Notes under the pieces: model-generated | Told to the model about the DNA's origin: nothing | The model's database searches: none | Seen by the model: the letters and a program-made list of their open reading frames with translations, nothing else | Source of the DNA: Pseudomonas sp. GM49 | GTDB taxonomy: Bacteria; Pseudomonadota; Gammaproteobacteria; Pseudomonadales; Pseudomonadaceae | Direction: 5' to 3' | Assembly (NCBI RefSeq): GCF_000282355.1 | Contig: NZ_AKJL01000057.1 | Location: 1 to 37,519 of the forward strand | DNA length: 37,519 nucleotides | Shown: one piece after another, positions 1-10,418 of the stretch | How the letters are laid out: each line of letters begins with the position of its first letter | Position numbering within the stretch: the stretch's first letter is position 1 | Translations under genes and position numbers: made by a program

Positions 1-282
1 GGCCGCCAGGCGCTCCCACTCATCGGCGGCAATGATATGCGGCAGCAGATCCAGCTCCCATGGCCGGTCAGCGCCCTTGGGGTCGGCATAGACGTTGTAG
101 GTGACGCCGTTTTCCTGGATTTGCCGGGTCAGCAGGGCCTGGCGCTGCACCAGTTGCGCCGGCGTGCTGCGTTGCAACTGCTCGAACAGCCGGCGCCAGT
201 GCGGGCGCACGGCGCCACTGTCGTCGAGCAGTTCGTGATAGGTGCCCGCCGTCAGCGGGTAGCGGTCTAGCAGGTCAGGCAT
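1..282 (-). CDS. Circularly permuted ATP-grasp protein, N-terminal fragment (runs off the left edge)
   Basis: Only the first 94 residues are present; the reading frame is still open at position 1. The protein starts MPDLLDRYPLTAGTYHELL and contains a stretch around NGVTYNVYADPKG. Both look like the start of the COG2308-type circularly permuted ATP-grasp proteins, which often carry an alpha-E domain further on. These are predicted ATP-dependent carboxylate-amine ligases of unknown substrate; the ATP-binding residues would lie outside the window. The gene starts 88 bp after the stop of the transglutaminase/DUF2126 gene on the same strand, so the two probably form one operon, a pairing common in proteobacteria. 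The ATG at 282 is the first in-frame start I see. The family call is by resemblance and neighbour; the function is inferred. Confidence 0.7.
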   Translation of the reverse strand, partial: MPDLLDRYPLTAGTYHELLDDSGAVRPHWRRLFEQLQRSTPAQLVQRQALLTRQIQENGVTYNVYADPKGADRPWELDLLPHIIAADEWERLAA

Positions 283-370
283 GGAAAGCTCGGCATACAG
301 CAATGAACGGTCAGACTAACGCAGGCTCGTGACACCCGGATATACGAAAAATCCGAGCGTCGCGTACGGT

Positions 371-3300
371 TTAGAAACGTCGCAAATCGAGTGTCATCGG
401 CAGCTCGTCGTTAATTTCCAGAATCGGGACAGGAAGTTTTCCCGGTGTGTGCCCGATGCGGAAGAAACGCGCCATCCGCCGACTTTCGGCCTCGTTGGCA
501 TTGACCGGCAAGCTGTCGTAATTGCGTCCGCCCGGGTGGGCGACGTGATACTGGCAGCCGCCCAGCGAACGCTGCATCCAGGTATCGAGCAAGTCGAACA
601 CCAGGGGCGCGTGGACCGGGATGGTCGGTTGCAGGCAGTTGGCCGGTTGCCAGGCACGAAAACGCACGCCGGCCACGAACTCGCCGACCCGCCCCGTGGG
701 TTGCAATGGCACCGGGATGCCATTGCAGGTCAGCAGATAACGCTGGGGCGGCAAGCCGCTGAGCTTGACCTGCAAACGCTCCAGCGACGAATCCACGTAA
801 CGCACCGTACCGCCCATGGCGCCCTCTTCGCCCAGCACGTGCCAAGGCTCGAGCGCCTGGCGCAGTTCCAGCGCAATACCACTGACGGCGTAGTCGCCAA
901 CCTTGGGAAAACGGAACTCCAGATGCGCGGCGAACCATTCGGCCCGCACCGCATAACCGGCGGCGTTGAGGTCGACGATGACGTCAGCGAAGTCCTGTTC
1001 GATGAAGTGCGGCAACAGGAAGCGATCGTGCAGCTCCGTGCCCCAGCGCGCCAGCTTCGTCGGTGCATAGGGCTCGCGCCAGAACCGCGCCACCAGCGCC
1101 CGCAGCAACAATTGTTGCGCCAGGCTCATGCGCGCGTGGGGCGGCATCTCGAACGCACGCAGCTCCAGCAATCCGAGGCGCCCGGTGGCACCGTCCGGCG
1201 AATAAAGTTTGTCGATGCAAAATTCGGCGCGGTGGGTGTTGCCGGTCACATCGATCAGCAGATTGCGCAGCAGCCGATCCACCAACCATGGCGGACATGC
1301 CTCACCCGGTTCCGGCATCTGCGCAAACGCGATTTCCAGTTCGTACAAGGCATCGTTGCGCGCTTCATCGACGCGGGGCGCCTGGGACGTCGGGCCGATG
1401 AACAATCCGGAAAACAGGTAGGACAAGGACGGGTGGTTATGCCAGTAGCTGATCAGGCTGCGCAGTAGATCCGGACGACGCAGAAACGGCGAGTCACCCG
1501 GTGTCGCCCCACCCAGCACGAAATGATTACCACCGCCCGTGCCGGTGTGCCGGCCGTCGATCATGAATTTCTCGGTGGTCAGGCGGGTCTGGCGCGCTTC
1601 TTCGTAGAGAAACTCGGTGCGCTCGACCAATTCATCCCAGGTCGCGGACGGCTGCACGTTGACCTCGATCACCCCCGGGTCCGGAGTGATGCGGAAGTTG
1701 CTCAAGCGCGGATCGCTCGGCGGCTCGTAGCCCTCCAGCAATACCGGGCACAGCAGCTCTTGCGCGGTGGCCTCAATGGCGGCGACCAGTTCGAGGTAAT
1801 CCTCGACCCGCTCCAGCGGCGGCATGAACAGGTACAACCGGCCTTCCCGGGCTTCGGCGCAGAACGCGGTGCGGGTCAGCCAGTCGGCGGACTCGTCGAT
1901 GTCTGGCGCCCGCTCTTGCACCTCGGCAGAAGCGCTGTGGCTCTGTAGTTGTGCAGTGTCGGGCAGCGGCGGGAAGTCCTGGTTCGGGTCCTGCGGATGA
2001 ATGAACGGATACTCCGCCGCTTTCACCCAGGGCTGCGAACCCAACGGCAAGCGATACCCTAGCGGCGAATCCCCCGGTACCAGGCGGCAGTGCTCATCGC
2101 GCAGATACCAGCGTCCGCTCTGCCACTGATCACCCTTGGTGGTGCGTGCCAGCGGCAGGACCTGGCCAATCACCTTGTCCAAACCCTGACTGAAGACTTT
2201 ACGCAGACGCGCACGCTCCAGCGGTTCTTCCAGACGTGAGTCTTCGGCGCTGACGTTCTGCGGCAACATCCCTTCGCGCCAGAGGTAATAAAAATTGTCT
2301 TCGTAGGCCGGAAACACAAAGCGTGTCGGAATTTTCAGGCGTTCGGCAACGCTCGCCAGGAAACGTCCGGCCAGTTCGCCTGTGGCGCCGTAGTCCTCTT
2401 GCTCGTCGGCGATCAGCGCGCTGTTGTGCCAGATCGGCACGCCGTCACGGCGCCAGTAGCAATTGAGCGACCAGCGCGGCAACTGCTCGCCGGGATACCA
2501 CTTGCCCTGTCCGAAATGCACCAGACCATTGGGCGCGTAGTGCTTGCGCATGCGCTGGAACAGTTCGGCGGACAAGCGTCGTTTATCCGGCCCCAGTGCG
2601 GCGGTGTTCCACTCGGCGCCGTCCGGGTCATCGATGGACACAAAGGTCGGTTCGCCGCCCATGGTCAGGCGCACATCGCCTTCCAGCAGGTCGGCATCGA
2701 TCTGCCGCCCCAGGGCCTGAATCGCCAGCCACTGGTCGTCGGTGTAGGGCTTGGTGACCCGTGGCGCCTCCCAAATCCGCTCCACGGACATTTCGTGGCT
2801 GAATTCGCACTCGCACGGTTCCACCAGGCCACTGATCGGCGCCGCAGAGGACGGATCGGGACTACAGGCCAACGGAATATGCCCTTCACCGGCAAACAAC
2901 CCGGATGTCGCGTCCAGGCCAATCCAGCCCGCTCCGGGCAAGTAAACCTCGCACCAGGCGTGCAGGTCGGTGAAATCCACTTCAGTGCCCGATGGGCCGT
3001 CGAGACTTTTGACGTCGGCGGTCAGCTGGATCAGGTAGCCCGACACGAAACGCGCCGCCAGTCCCAGGTTGCGCAGCAGTTGCACCAGCAACCAGGCGGA
3101 ATCGCGGCACGAACCGGAAGCCTGTTCGAGGGTATGTTCAGGCGTTTGTACGCCGGGCTCCATGCGAATCAGGTAGTCGATGTCTTCGCTCAGGCGCTGA
3201 TTGAGCGCGACGAGAAAGTCCACGGCGGGCAATGGGGTGCGGTCGATGCCGTCCAGATAAGCCTTGAACTTCGGCGTCAGCGGCAACGTTTCCAGGTACG

Positions 3301-3646
3301 GCGCCAGCTCCTTGCGCTCATCCACGGCATAAGTGAAGGGAATCTTTTCCGCGTAGGGCTCAAGGAAGAAGTCAAACGGATTGAAGATCGCCATTTCTGC
3401 CAGCAGGTCGACTTCAATTCGCAATTCATCGGTTTTTTCCGGAAACACCAGGCGCGCCAGGTAATTGCCCTGGGGGTCCTGCTGCCAGTTGATGAAGTGC
3501 TGTTCGGGGGAGACTTTCAGCGCATAGGACAGAATCCGCGTGCGGCTGTGAGCGGCTGGGCGCAGGCGAACAATCTGCGGGCCGAGCTCGACAGCCCGGT
3601 CATAGCGGTAATGCGTGACGTGGTGCAATGCGACATGAATCGACAC
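371..3646 (-). CDS. Transglutaminase-like / DUF2126 family protein
   Basis: A 1091-residue protein with three parts. A bacterial transglutaminase N-terminal region spans about residues 1-90 (HYRYDRAVELGPQIVRLRP). A transglutaminase core follows at about 165-260, with a readable catalytic triad: Cys180 in ASGSCRDSAW, His229 in DLHAWCEVYLPG and Asp245 in GWIGLDATSG. A long DUF2126 region (about residues 300-1090) follows, including GTGGGNHFVLGG. The start is a GTG at 3646, preceded by a strong ribosome-binding site (GGAGG, six bases away). No signal peptide is seen, so it is probably cytoplasmic. Together with the downstream ATP-grasp gene it belongs to predicted peptide- or amide-modifying operons whose chemistry is not established. 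The domain call is firm; the substrate is unknown. A 377-bp gap lies upstream. Confidence 0.88.
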   Translation of the reverse strand: MSIHVALHHVTHYRYDRAVELGPQIVRLRPAAHSRTRILSYALKVSPEQHFINWQQDPQGNYLARLVFPEKTDELRIEVDLLAEMAIFNPFDFFLEPYAEKIPFTYAVDERKELAPYLETLPLTPKFKAYLDGIDRTPLPAVDFLVALNQRLSEDIDYLIRMEPGVQTPEHTLEQASGSCRDSAWLLVQLLRNLGLAARFVSGYLIQLTADVKSLDGPSGTEVDFTDLHAWCEVYLPGAGWIGLDATSGLFAGEGHIPLACSPDPSSAAPISGLVEPCECEFSHEMSVERIWEAPRVTKPYTDDQWLAIQALGRQIDADLLEGDVRLTMGGEPTFVSIDDPDGAEWNTAALGPDKRRLSAELFQRMRKHYAPNGLVHFGQGKWYPGEQLPRWSLNCYWRRDGVPIWHNSALIADEQEDYGATGELAGRFLASVAERLKIPTRFVFPAYEDNFYYLWREGMLPQNVSAEDSRLEEPLERARLRKVFSQGLDKVIGQVLPLARTTKGDQWQSGRWYLRDEHCRLVPGDSPLGYRLPLGSQPWVKAAEYPFIHPQDPNQDFPPLPDTAQLQSHSASAEVQERAPDIDESADWLTRTAFCAEAREGRLYLFMPPLERVEDYLELVAAIEATAQELLCPVLLEGYEPPSDPRLSNFRITPDPGVIEVNVQPSATWDELVERTEFLYEEARQTRLTTEKFMIDGRHTGTGGGNHFVLGGATPGDSPFLRRPDLLRSLISYWHNHPSLSYLFSGLFIGPTSQAPRVDEARNDALYELEIAFAQMPEPGEACPPWLVDRLLRNLLIDVTGNTHRAEFCIDKLYSPDGATGRLGLLELRAFEMPPHARMSLAQQLLLRALVARFWREPYAPTKLARWGTELHDRFLLPHFIEQDFADVIVDLNAAGYAVRAEWFAAHLEFRFPKVGDYAVSGIALELRQALEPWHVLGEEGAMGGTVRYVDSSLERLQVKLSGLPPQRYLLTCNGIPVPLQPTGRVGEFVAGVRFRAWQPANCLQPTIPVHAPLVFDLLDTWMQRSLGGCQYHVAHPGGRNYDSLPVNANEAESRRMARFFRIGHTPGKLPVPILEINDELPMTLDLRRF

Positions 3647-3834
3647 GGCGTGCCTCCTGCGAGCCTTGAGCGTATGGGAAAGCGCGCAAGACTTATGCCA
3701 TCCAGCAGCGCTGGCGCTTTCTTCGATTATTGGAGGCAGTACAGCACCAAAATCGGGCGATGCAGGAAAATGATTGAAGGCGATTGCACGTATATGTGGC
3801 AGCCAGCTACGAAGTCGTCGCCTGAGTCGGCCCC

Positions 3835-3920
3835 TTCGCGAGCAAGCCCGCTCCCACAGTGTCCGAGTCGAATATAAATTTTGCGAACGCCTCTAAACCT
3901 GTGGGAGCGGGCTTGCTCCG
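3835..3920. repeat. REP pair (REPIN-like), first of six
   Basis: Two inverted copies of the Pseudomonas REP motif face each other: TTCGCGAGCAAGCCCGCTCC at 3835-3854 (continuing CACA to 3858) and TGTGGGAGCGGGCTTGCTCC at 3900-3919. The 41 bp between them are unique. The right arm lacks the usual GCGAA ending, so this copy is partly decayed. It lies between two leftward genes, outside any coding sequence. Confidence 0.8.
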
Positions 3921-3979
3921 GGCGGCGTTCCGACGAAGAGGCCGGCAGCCCTCACATACCTTTCAAGCCTGGAATGCAA

Positions 3980-4003
3980 AACGCCAACCCGAAGGTTGGC
4001 GTT
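3980..4003 (-). terminator. Intrinsic terminator of ygiQ
   Basis: On the minus strand a perfect 10-bp stem AACGCCAACC / GGTTGGCGTT closes on a TTCG tetraloop and is followed by TTGCATTCC. It begins about 20 bp after the ygiQ stop codon. The U-tract is short, but the stem with its UUCG loop is very stable. Confidence 0.8.
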
Positions 4004-4023
4004 CTGTTCAGCTCAAGCGAGGC

Positions 4024-6327
<2,304 letters not shown>

Positions 6328-6429
6328 GTCGATAACCGGTGTTGGCTTTCATTGAATTTCGCGGGCGCGGAATATAGCACAAATTTTGACCAATTCCGAC
6401 GGCTGTGGTCGGAAATTGCGGTGACCCCC

Positions 6430-6493
6430 TTCGCGAGCAAGCTCGCTCCCACATGGACGACGCTGTACCTGTGGGAGCGGGCTTGCCCGCGAA
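6430..6493. repeat. REPIN (inverted REP pair)
   Basis: The left arm TTCGCGAGCAAGCTCGCTCC begins at 6430 and continues CACA to 6453. The right arm TGTGGGAGCGGGCTTGCCCG begins at 6470 and continues CGAA to 6493. The arms are inverted and separated by 16 bp. The element sits between the dnaB stop and the ygiQ start. Transcribed, it would form a long hairpin just after dnaB and could act as an mRNA stabiliser or attenuator; that role is inferred. Confidence 0.85.
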
Positions 6494-6515
6494 GTGGCCA
6501 GCCGAGACAACAACG

Positions 6516-7913
6516 TTACTCGTCGTCGTCGAAGTTATAGCTACCCGGCGCCAGGTTCTCGAATCGGGTGTATTTACCGATAAAGGCCAGGCGGATAAAG
6601 CCGATCGGGCCGTTCCGCTGCTTGCCGATAATGATTTCGGCGATGCCCTTGTGCTCGGTTTCCGGGTGATACACCTCGTCACGGTAAACGAACATGATCA
6701 CGTCGGCGTCCTGCTCGATCGCTCCGGATTCCCGCAAGTCGGAGTTCACCGGGCGCTTGTTCGGCCGTTGTTCCAGGGAACGGTTGAGCTGCGAGAGCGC
6801 CACCACCGGACAGTTGAATTCCTTGGCCAGGGCTTTCAGGGATCGGGAGATCTCGGAAATCTCGTTGGTCCGGTTGTCACCACTGGAACCCGGAATCTGC
6901 ATCAATTGCAGGTAGTCGATCATGATCAGGCCGACATCGCCGTGTTCACGCACCAGGCGGCGGGTCCGGGCGCGCATTTCCGACGGGCTGATGCCGGCGG
7001 TATCGTCGATGAACAGCTTGCGGTCGTTGAGCAGGTTGACCGCCGAAGTCAGGCGCGGCCAGTCGTCGTCTTCCAACTGACCGGAACGCACCTTGGTCTG
7101 GTCGATGCGGCCAAGGGAAGACAGCATACGCATGATCAGCGATTCGCCTGGCATCTCGAGGGAGTAAACCAGGACAGCCTTCTCGCTGCGCAACACGGCG
7201 TTTTCCACCAGGTTCATCGCAAAGGTGGTTTTACCCATGGACGGACGGCCTGCAACGATGATCAGGTCGGCCGGTTGCAGGCCGCTGGTTTTCTCGTCGA
7301 GGTCGGTATAGCCGGTGGACAGGCCGGTGATGGCGTTGTCGGTGTTGAACAGGGTGTCGATACGGTCGATGGCTTTGGTCAGCAGGTCGTTGACGCCCAC
7401 CGGGCCACCGGTTTTCGGTCGGGCCTCGGCAATCTGGAAGATCTGCCGCTCGGCCTCGTCGAGAATTTCGGCGGCGGTGCGGCCTTCCGGGTTGAAAGCG
7501 CTGTCGGCGATTTCGGTGCTGATGCCGATCAACTGGCGCAGCGTCGCCCGCTCGCGAACGATCTGGGCATAGGCCTTGATGTTGGCGACGGACGGGGTGT
7601 TTTTCGCCAGCTCGCCGAGATAGCCGAGGCCGCCGACTTGCGAGGTCTGGCCTTCCTTGTCCAGTTGCTCGGACAGGGTCACGACGTCGATCGGCATGTT
7701 CTGATCGGCCAGTTTGGCGATCGCGCGGAAGATCAGGCGGTGGTCATGTCGATAGAAATCACCGTCGGAGACTTGATCGAGCACGCGCTCCCAGGCGTTG
7801 TTGTCCAGCATCAGACCACCGAGCACGGCCTGTTCGGCCTCGATGGAATGCGGCGGCACTTTCAGCGCGGCAGTTTGCAGATCGTATTGCTCGGGAGCGG
7901 AGATTTCGTTCAT
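6516..7913 (-). CDS. dnaB: Replicative DNA helicase DnaB
   Basis: A 465-residue hexameric helicase that unwinds DNA at the replication fork and binds the DnaG primase. The N-terminal primase-interacting domain covers about residues 15-165, then a linker, then the RecA-like motor. Walker A is GRPSMGKTT (222-230), Walker B is IMIDYLQL (330-337), and the late motif KQRNGPIG (431-438) supplies finger residues. There is no intein, which dnaB genes in some bacteria carry. I chose the ATG at 7913 (MNEISAPEQ) over a GTG two codons upstream; neither has a clear ribosome-binding site. It follows the rplI operon in the same direction, with a terminator between them, so it probably has its own promoter. 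Confidence 0.97.
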   Translation of the reverse strand: MNEISAPEQYDLQTAALKVPPHSIEAEQAVLGGLMLDNNAWERVLDQVSDGDFYRHDHRLIFRAIAKLADQNMPIDVVTLSEQLDKEGQTSQVGGLGYLGELAKNTPSVANIKAYAQIVRERATLRQLIGISTEIADSAFNPEGRTAAEILDEAERQIFQIAEARPKTGGPVGVNDLLTKAIDRIDTLFNTDNAITGLSTGYTDLDEKTSGLQPADLIIVAGRPSMGKTTFAMNLVENAVLRSEKAVLVYSLEMPGESLIMRMLSSLGRIDQTKVRSGQLEDDDWPRLTSAVNLLNDRKLFIDDTAGISPSEMRARTRRLVREHGDVGLIMIDYLQLMQIPGSSGDNRTNEISEISRSLKALAKEFNCPVVALSQLNRSLEQRPNKRPVNSDLRESGAIEQDADVIMFVYRDEVYHPETEHKGIAEIIIGKQRNGPIGFIRLAFIGKYTRFENLAPGSYNFDDDE

Positions 7914-7930
7914 GGCCACTTGGAATCAGA

Positions 7931-7959
7931 ATTTAAAAACTGGGATGCCAGAAAGACAA
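7931..7959 (-). promoter_or_regulatory. Possible sigma-70 promoter of dnaB
   Basis: On the minus strand TTGTCT (7954-7959) and TTAAAT (7931-7936) are 17 bp apart, each matching four of six consensus bases. Transcription would start about a dozen bases before the dnaB ATG. The -35 lies just past the rplI terminator stem. This is weak and based on spacing alone. Confidence 0.3.
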
Positions 7960-7960
7960 A

Positions 7961-7989
7961 GGGCACGACCTGTAAACAGGATCGTGCCC
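7961..7989 (-). terminator. Intrinsic terminator of the rpsF-rplI operon
   Basis: Read on the minus strand, GGGCACGATCCTG and CAGGTCGTGCCC form a 12-bp stem with one mismatch around a TTTA loop. It is followed by TTTGTCTTTC. It lies about 45 bp past the rplI stop and separates the ribosomal operon from dnaB. Confidence 0.85.
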
Positions 7990-8034
7990 GATGTTACCGG
8001 CAAGCACCCGAGGGTGCCAGCCGACAAGTGCTGC

Positions 8035-8481
8035 TTAAGCTGCTACCACGACAACGCGTACGGTGGCTTCAACTTCGGCGTGCAGGTGCACGGCTACGTC
8101 GAATTCGCCTACGTTGCGGATGGTGCCGTTCGGCAGACGAACTTCGCTCTTCTGCACTTCAACGCCGGAGGCGGTCAGTGCGTCAGCGATGTCGTGAGTA
8201 CCGATCGAACCGAACAGCTTGCCTTCGTCGCCAGCGGTGGCAGTGATGGTCACTTCCAGCTCGGCCAGTTGGGCAGCGCGGCTTTCAGCCGATGCTTTGC
8301 GATCTGCTGCAGCTTTTTCCAGCTCAGCGCGACGCTCTTCGAACGCAGCCAGGTTGGCTGGGGTCGCAGCGGTAGCTTTGCCGTAAGGCAGCAGGTAGTT
8401 ACGACCGTAACCAGCCTTAACGTTCACTTTGTCACCCAGGTTGCCCAGGTTGGTGACTTTTTCCAGAAGGATCAGTTGCAT
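8035..8481 (-). CDS. rplI: 50S ribosomal protein L9
   Basis: A 148-residue protein, one residue shorter than E. coli L9. It begins [20 protein letters not shown], the typical N-terminal rRNA-binding domain, followed by [13 protein letters not shown] and a long charged helix (about 45-75) leading to the C-terminal domain. L9 binds domain V of 23S rRNA and stretches from the L1 stalk region. It is the last gene of rpsF-rpsR-DUF2232-rplI and starts 19 bp after the DUF2232 gene, with AAGAGG upstream of its ATG. A terminator follows. Confidence 0.97.
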   Translation of the reverse strand: MQLILLEKVTNLGNLGDKVNVKAGYGRNYLLPYGKATAATPANLAAFEERRAELEKAAADRKASAESRAAQLAELEVTITATAGDEGKLFGSIGTHDIADALTASGVEVQKSEVRLPNGTIRNVGEFDVAVHLHAEVEATVRVVVVAA

Positions 8482-8500
8482 GTGAAAATCCTCTTAACTT

Positions 8501-9394
8501 TTAACCTTCACCGTTCGCGTTATCGGCATCTTTCGGTGCCGAACGACCGCGAAAATCAATCAGGCTGTCGACGATGGCCAGGACCACCAGCAACGGATAG
8601 ATCAGTTGCATGAACAGCAACAGCGTCACGTACAACCCCACCAGCCAGAACCTGGCCAGTCGCTTCTGCGCCACCAGCCCGTGAATCAGGGCCAGCCCGG
8701 CGAACACCAGCGGTACGCTGCACAACGGCGTCAACATGGCCATCTGTGGACCGATGTTCGGCCCCAGAAGCATGCACGCCAGCAGCAACATCGCCGGCAA
8801 CAGCGGGAAGCGGATGGCGCGAAACTCGCGACCAAAACCGCCCGGGTTGTACAACAACGCCTGCCAGTAGCGCCCGACAAGCAGGCTCAGCAAGCTGACG
8901 ATTTGCAACAACGCCGCAATCAGGCCGGTCAGGACCGGTGCAATCAGGGACGCGAAACGCGCTTGTTCGTCTACCGACAACTTCTGGTAGACATCACCGA
9001 GTAGCGACGGCATGACTTTGATCAAAGCCTGCGCCAGCATCTCGATCTGGGGAGCAAAAGCTGTCCCCAACACCACTGAAAACACCACTCCCATCGCTAT
9101 GCTGACCAGCAGCACGCGGTTCCAGGACTCGCTTGCGCGCAAAACCAACGCAAGGCTCGCAGACCCCAGCAGCACCAGAAGTGCCCGTGGGTCGTCGGAG
9201 TAAAGCCACCAGATCAACGCCGGCAGCAGTCCCAGAGCAAGAACGCCCAAGGCGTCCCTCAATCCGCGCCGCAGGAGCACAAGGCATCCGGCGGCGGCAC
9301 CCAACCAATAAAACAACGGCATCGCCGCGCATCCAGCCACTACCAGAGTGGCCTGCATACGGCCGCGCATGATGAACTCAGCTATGGCCCGCAT
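8501..9394 (-). CDS. DUF2232-type integral membrane protein
   Basis: A 297-residue, strongly hydrophobic protein with about seven to eight predicted membrane segments (for example LLVLLGSASLALVL and PLLPAMLLLACMLLGPNIG) and a short polar C-terminus ending KDADNANGEG. It sits between rpsR and rplI, as its counterpart does in P. aeruginosa (PA4933, from memory). The family is related to the YybS-like/DUF2232 proteins; its function is unknown and I assign none. The gaps of 36 bp upstream and 19 bp downstream, with no terminator, indicate co-transcription with the ribosomal genes. AAGGA stands eight bases before the ATG at 9394. An inner-membrane location is inferred from sequence. Confidence 0.85.
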   Translation of the reverse strand: MRAIAEFIMRGRMQATLVVAGCAAMPLFYWLGAAAGCLVLLRRGLRDALGVLALGLLPALIWWLYSDDPRALLVLLGSASLALVLRASESWNRVLLVSIAMGVVFSVVLGTAFAPQIEMLAQALIKVMPSLLGDVYQKLSVDEQARFASLIAPVLTGLIAALLQIVSLLSLLVGRYWQALLYNPGGFGREFRAIRFPLLPAMLLLACMLLGPNIGPQMAMLTPLCSVPLVFAGLALIHGLVAQKRLARFWLVGLYVTLLLFMQLIYPLLVVLAIVDSLIDFRGRSAPKDADNANGEG

Positions 9395-9430
9395 GCATTC
9401 AATCCTTTGCTACGTGTCGACTGCCCGGTC

Positions 9431-9661
9431 TCAGCGGCCGTGGCTGTCGGTGTAGGCCAGCAGGGCCAGGAAGCGGGCGCGCTTGATAGCGGTGGCCAGC
9501 TGACGCTGATAACGAGCTTTGGTACCGGTGATGCGGCTTGGAACGATTTTGCCGGTCTCGGATACGTAGGCTTTCAGAGTGTTGAGATCTTTGTAATCGA
9601 TCTCTTTCACGTCTTCAGCGGTGAAGCGGCAGAATTTACGACGACGGAAGAAACGTGCCAT
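9431..9661 (-). CDS. rpsR: 30S ribosomal protein S18
   Basis: A 76-residue basic protein. [33 protein letters not shown] and the ending around [19 protein letters not shown] are classic S18. It forms a heterodimer with S6 on the platform of the small subunit. The Cys at residue 11 is a common S18 position. It starts 28 bp after rpsF with a good AAGGAG site, consistent with one operon. Confidence 0.98.
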
Positions 9662-9689
9662 TTGATAGGCTCCTTAAAAGGTCCGTGGA

Positions 9690-10112
9690 TTACTCGTCAG
9701 CGTTATCGCTGTTGTCGCTGTCATCACTGTCAACGCTTTCAGCGCCTTCGTGCTCAGGACGGTCGCGACGCTCACGGCGCTCACTGCGGTTTTCTTCAGC
9801 CTTGAGCATCTCGGACTGGCCGGTAACGGCTTCGTCGCGACGGATGACCAGGTTACGGATCACTGCATCGTTGTAGCGGAAGTTGTCTTCCAGCTCGGCC
9901 AGGGCCTTGCCAGTGCACTCAACGTTCAGCATCACGTAGTGAGCCTTGTGAACATTGTTGATTGCGTAGGCCAGTTGACGACGGCCCCAATCTTCCAGAC
10001 GGTGGATTTTGCCGCCGTCTTCTTCGATCAGCTTGGTGTAACGCTCAACCATGCCGCCGACTTGCTCGCTTTGATCCGGGTGGACCAAAAAGATGATTTC
10101 GTAATGACGCAT
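9690..10112 (-). CDS. rpsF: 30S ribosomal protein S6
   Basis: A 140-residue protein. [18 protein letters not shown] and [20 protein letters not shown] are diagnostic of S6. S6 binds the central domain of 16S rRNA together with S18. The C-terminus (from about residue 110) is a charged tail that becomes very acidic, ending [12 protein letters not shown]. In E. coli the RimK enzyme adds glutamates to the S6 tail; whether that happens here cannot be told from this window. It is the first gene of the operon, with TAAGGAG before the ATG and a strong promoter about 120 bp upstream. Confidence 0.98.
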   Translation of the reverse strand: MRHYEIIFLVHPDQSEQVGGMVERYTKLIEEDGGKIHRLEDWGRRQLAYAINNVHKAHYVMLNVECTGKALAELEDNFRYNDAVIRNLVIRRDEAVTGQSEMLKAEENRSERRERRDRPEHEGAESVDSDDSDNSDNADE

Positions 10113-10138
10113 GAATGCTCCTTACGGGTTGTAGCCTG

Positions 10139-10152
10139 CCGCTCAAAAGCGG
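10139..10152 (-). promoter_or_regulatory. Hairpin in the rpsF leader, candidate S6:S18 autoregulatory site
   Basis: On the minus strand CCGCTTTTGAGCGG forms a 5-bp stem with a TTTG loop, about 27 bases before the rpsF start codon. In many bacteria the S6:S18 complex binds a structured rpsF leader with a key CCG element and represses the operon. Position and the CCG fit that, but I have not matched the full motif. Confidence 0.35.
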
Positions 10153-10230
10153 TCAGACAAGGAGTGAATGACACTTATGGACTTGCGGACGCTAGACACG
10201 TTGGTGCCTGCCATCACAGCAAGGGGCGCA

Positions 10231-10259
10231 ATTGTAGAGAAGGGGCGAGAGAGGCGCAA
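10231..10259 (-). promoter_or_regulatory. Sigma-70 promoter of the rpsF-rpsR-DUF2232-rplI operon
   Basis: On the minus strand TTGCGC (10254-10259) and TACAAT (10231-10236) are separated by exactly 17 bp. Transcription would start near 10224, leaving a leader of about 110 bases before rpsF, suitable for autoregulation. No other comparable pair was seen in this gap. Confidence 0.65.
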
Positions 10260-10313
10260 GGTAATTGGTGATTATTTGAACAGCCACCAAATTCATGCCA
10301 CACCGCAAAACAC

Positions 10314-10403
10314 TGTGGGAGCGGGCTTGCCCGCGAATGCGGTACGACATTCAACATCTTTGCTGAATGTTACTCCGCTTTCGCGAGCAAGCTCGCTCCC
10401 ACA
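10314..10403. repeat. REPIN (inverted REP pair) between rlmB and rpsF
   Basis: The left arm starts TGTGGGAGCGGGCTTGCCCG at 10314 (to 10337). The right arm starts TTCGCGAGCAAGCTCGCTCC at 10380 (to 10403). Between them lies a second inverted repeat, ACATTCA (10347-10353) and TGAATGT (10364-10370). This fills most of the 306-bp gap between rlmB and rpsF; the rest is the rpsF promoter and leader. It could end or attenuate transcription leaving rlmB, since no separate intrinsic terminator is seen there. Confidence 0.85.
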
Positions 10404-10418
10404 GGGACTGCAACTGGA

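Larger units (their letters stand above)
3647..4023. other. Intergenic region, 377 bp, no gene seen
   Basis: This gap separates ygiQ from the DUF2126 gene, both read leftward. It contains a REPIN-like pair (3835-3920) and the ygiQ terminator (3980-4003). The part at 3647-3834 should carry the promoter of the DUF2126 gene, but I could not pick a convincing -35/-10 pair. No open frame here has coding character. Confidence 0.6.

Noticed and set aside
329..1468. Plus-strand frame opposite the DUF2126 gene
   Set aside because: The reverse strand encodes a complete, motif-bearing protein; this frame has no domain resemblance.
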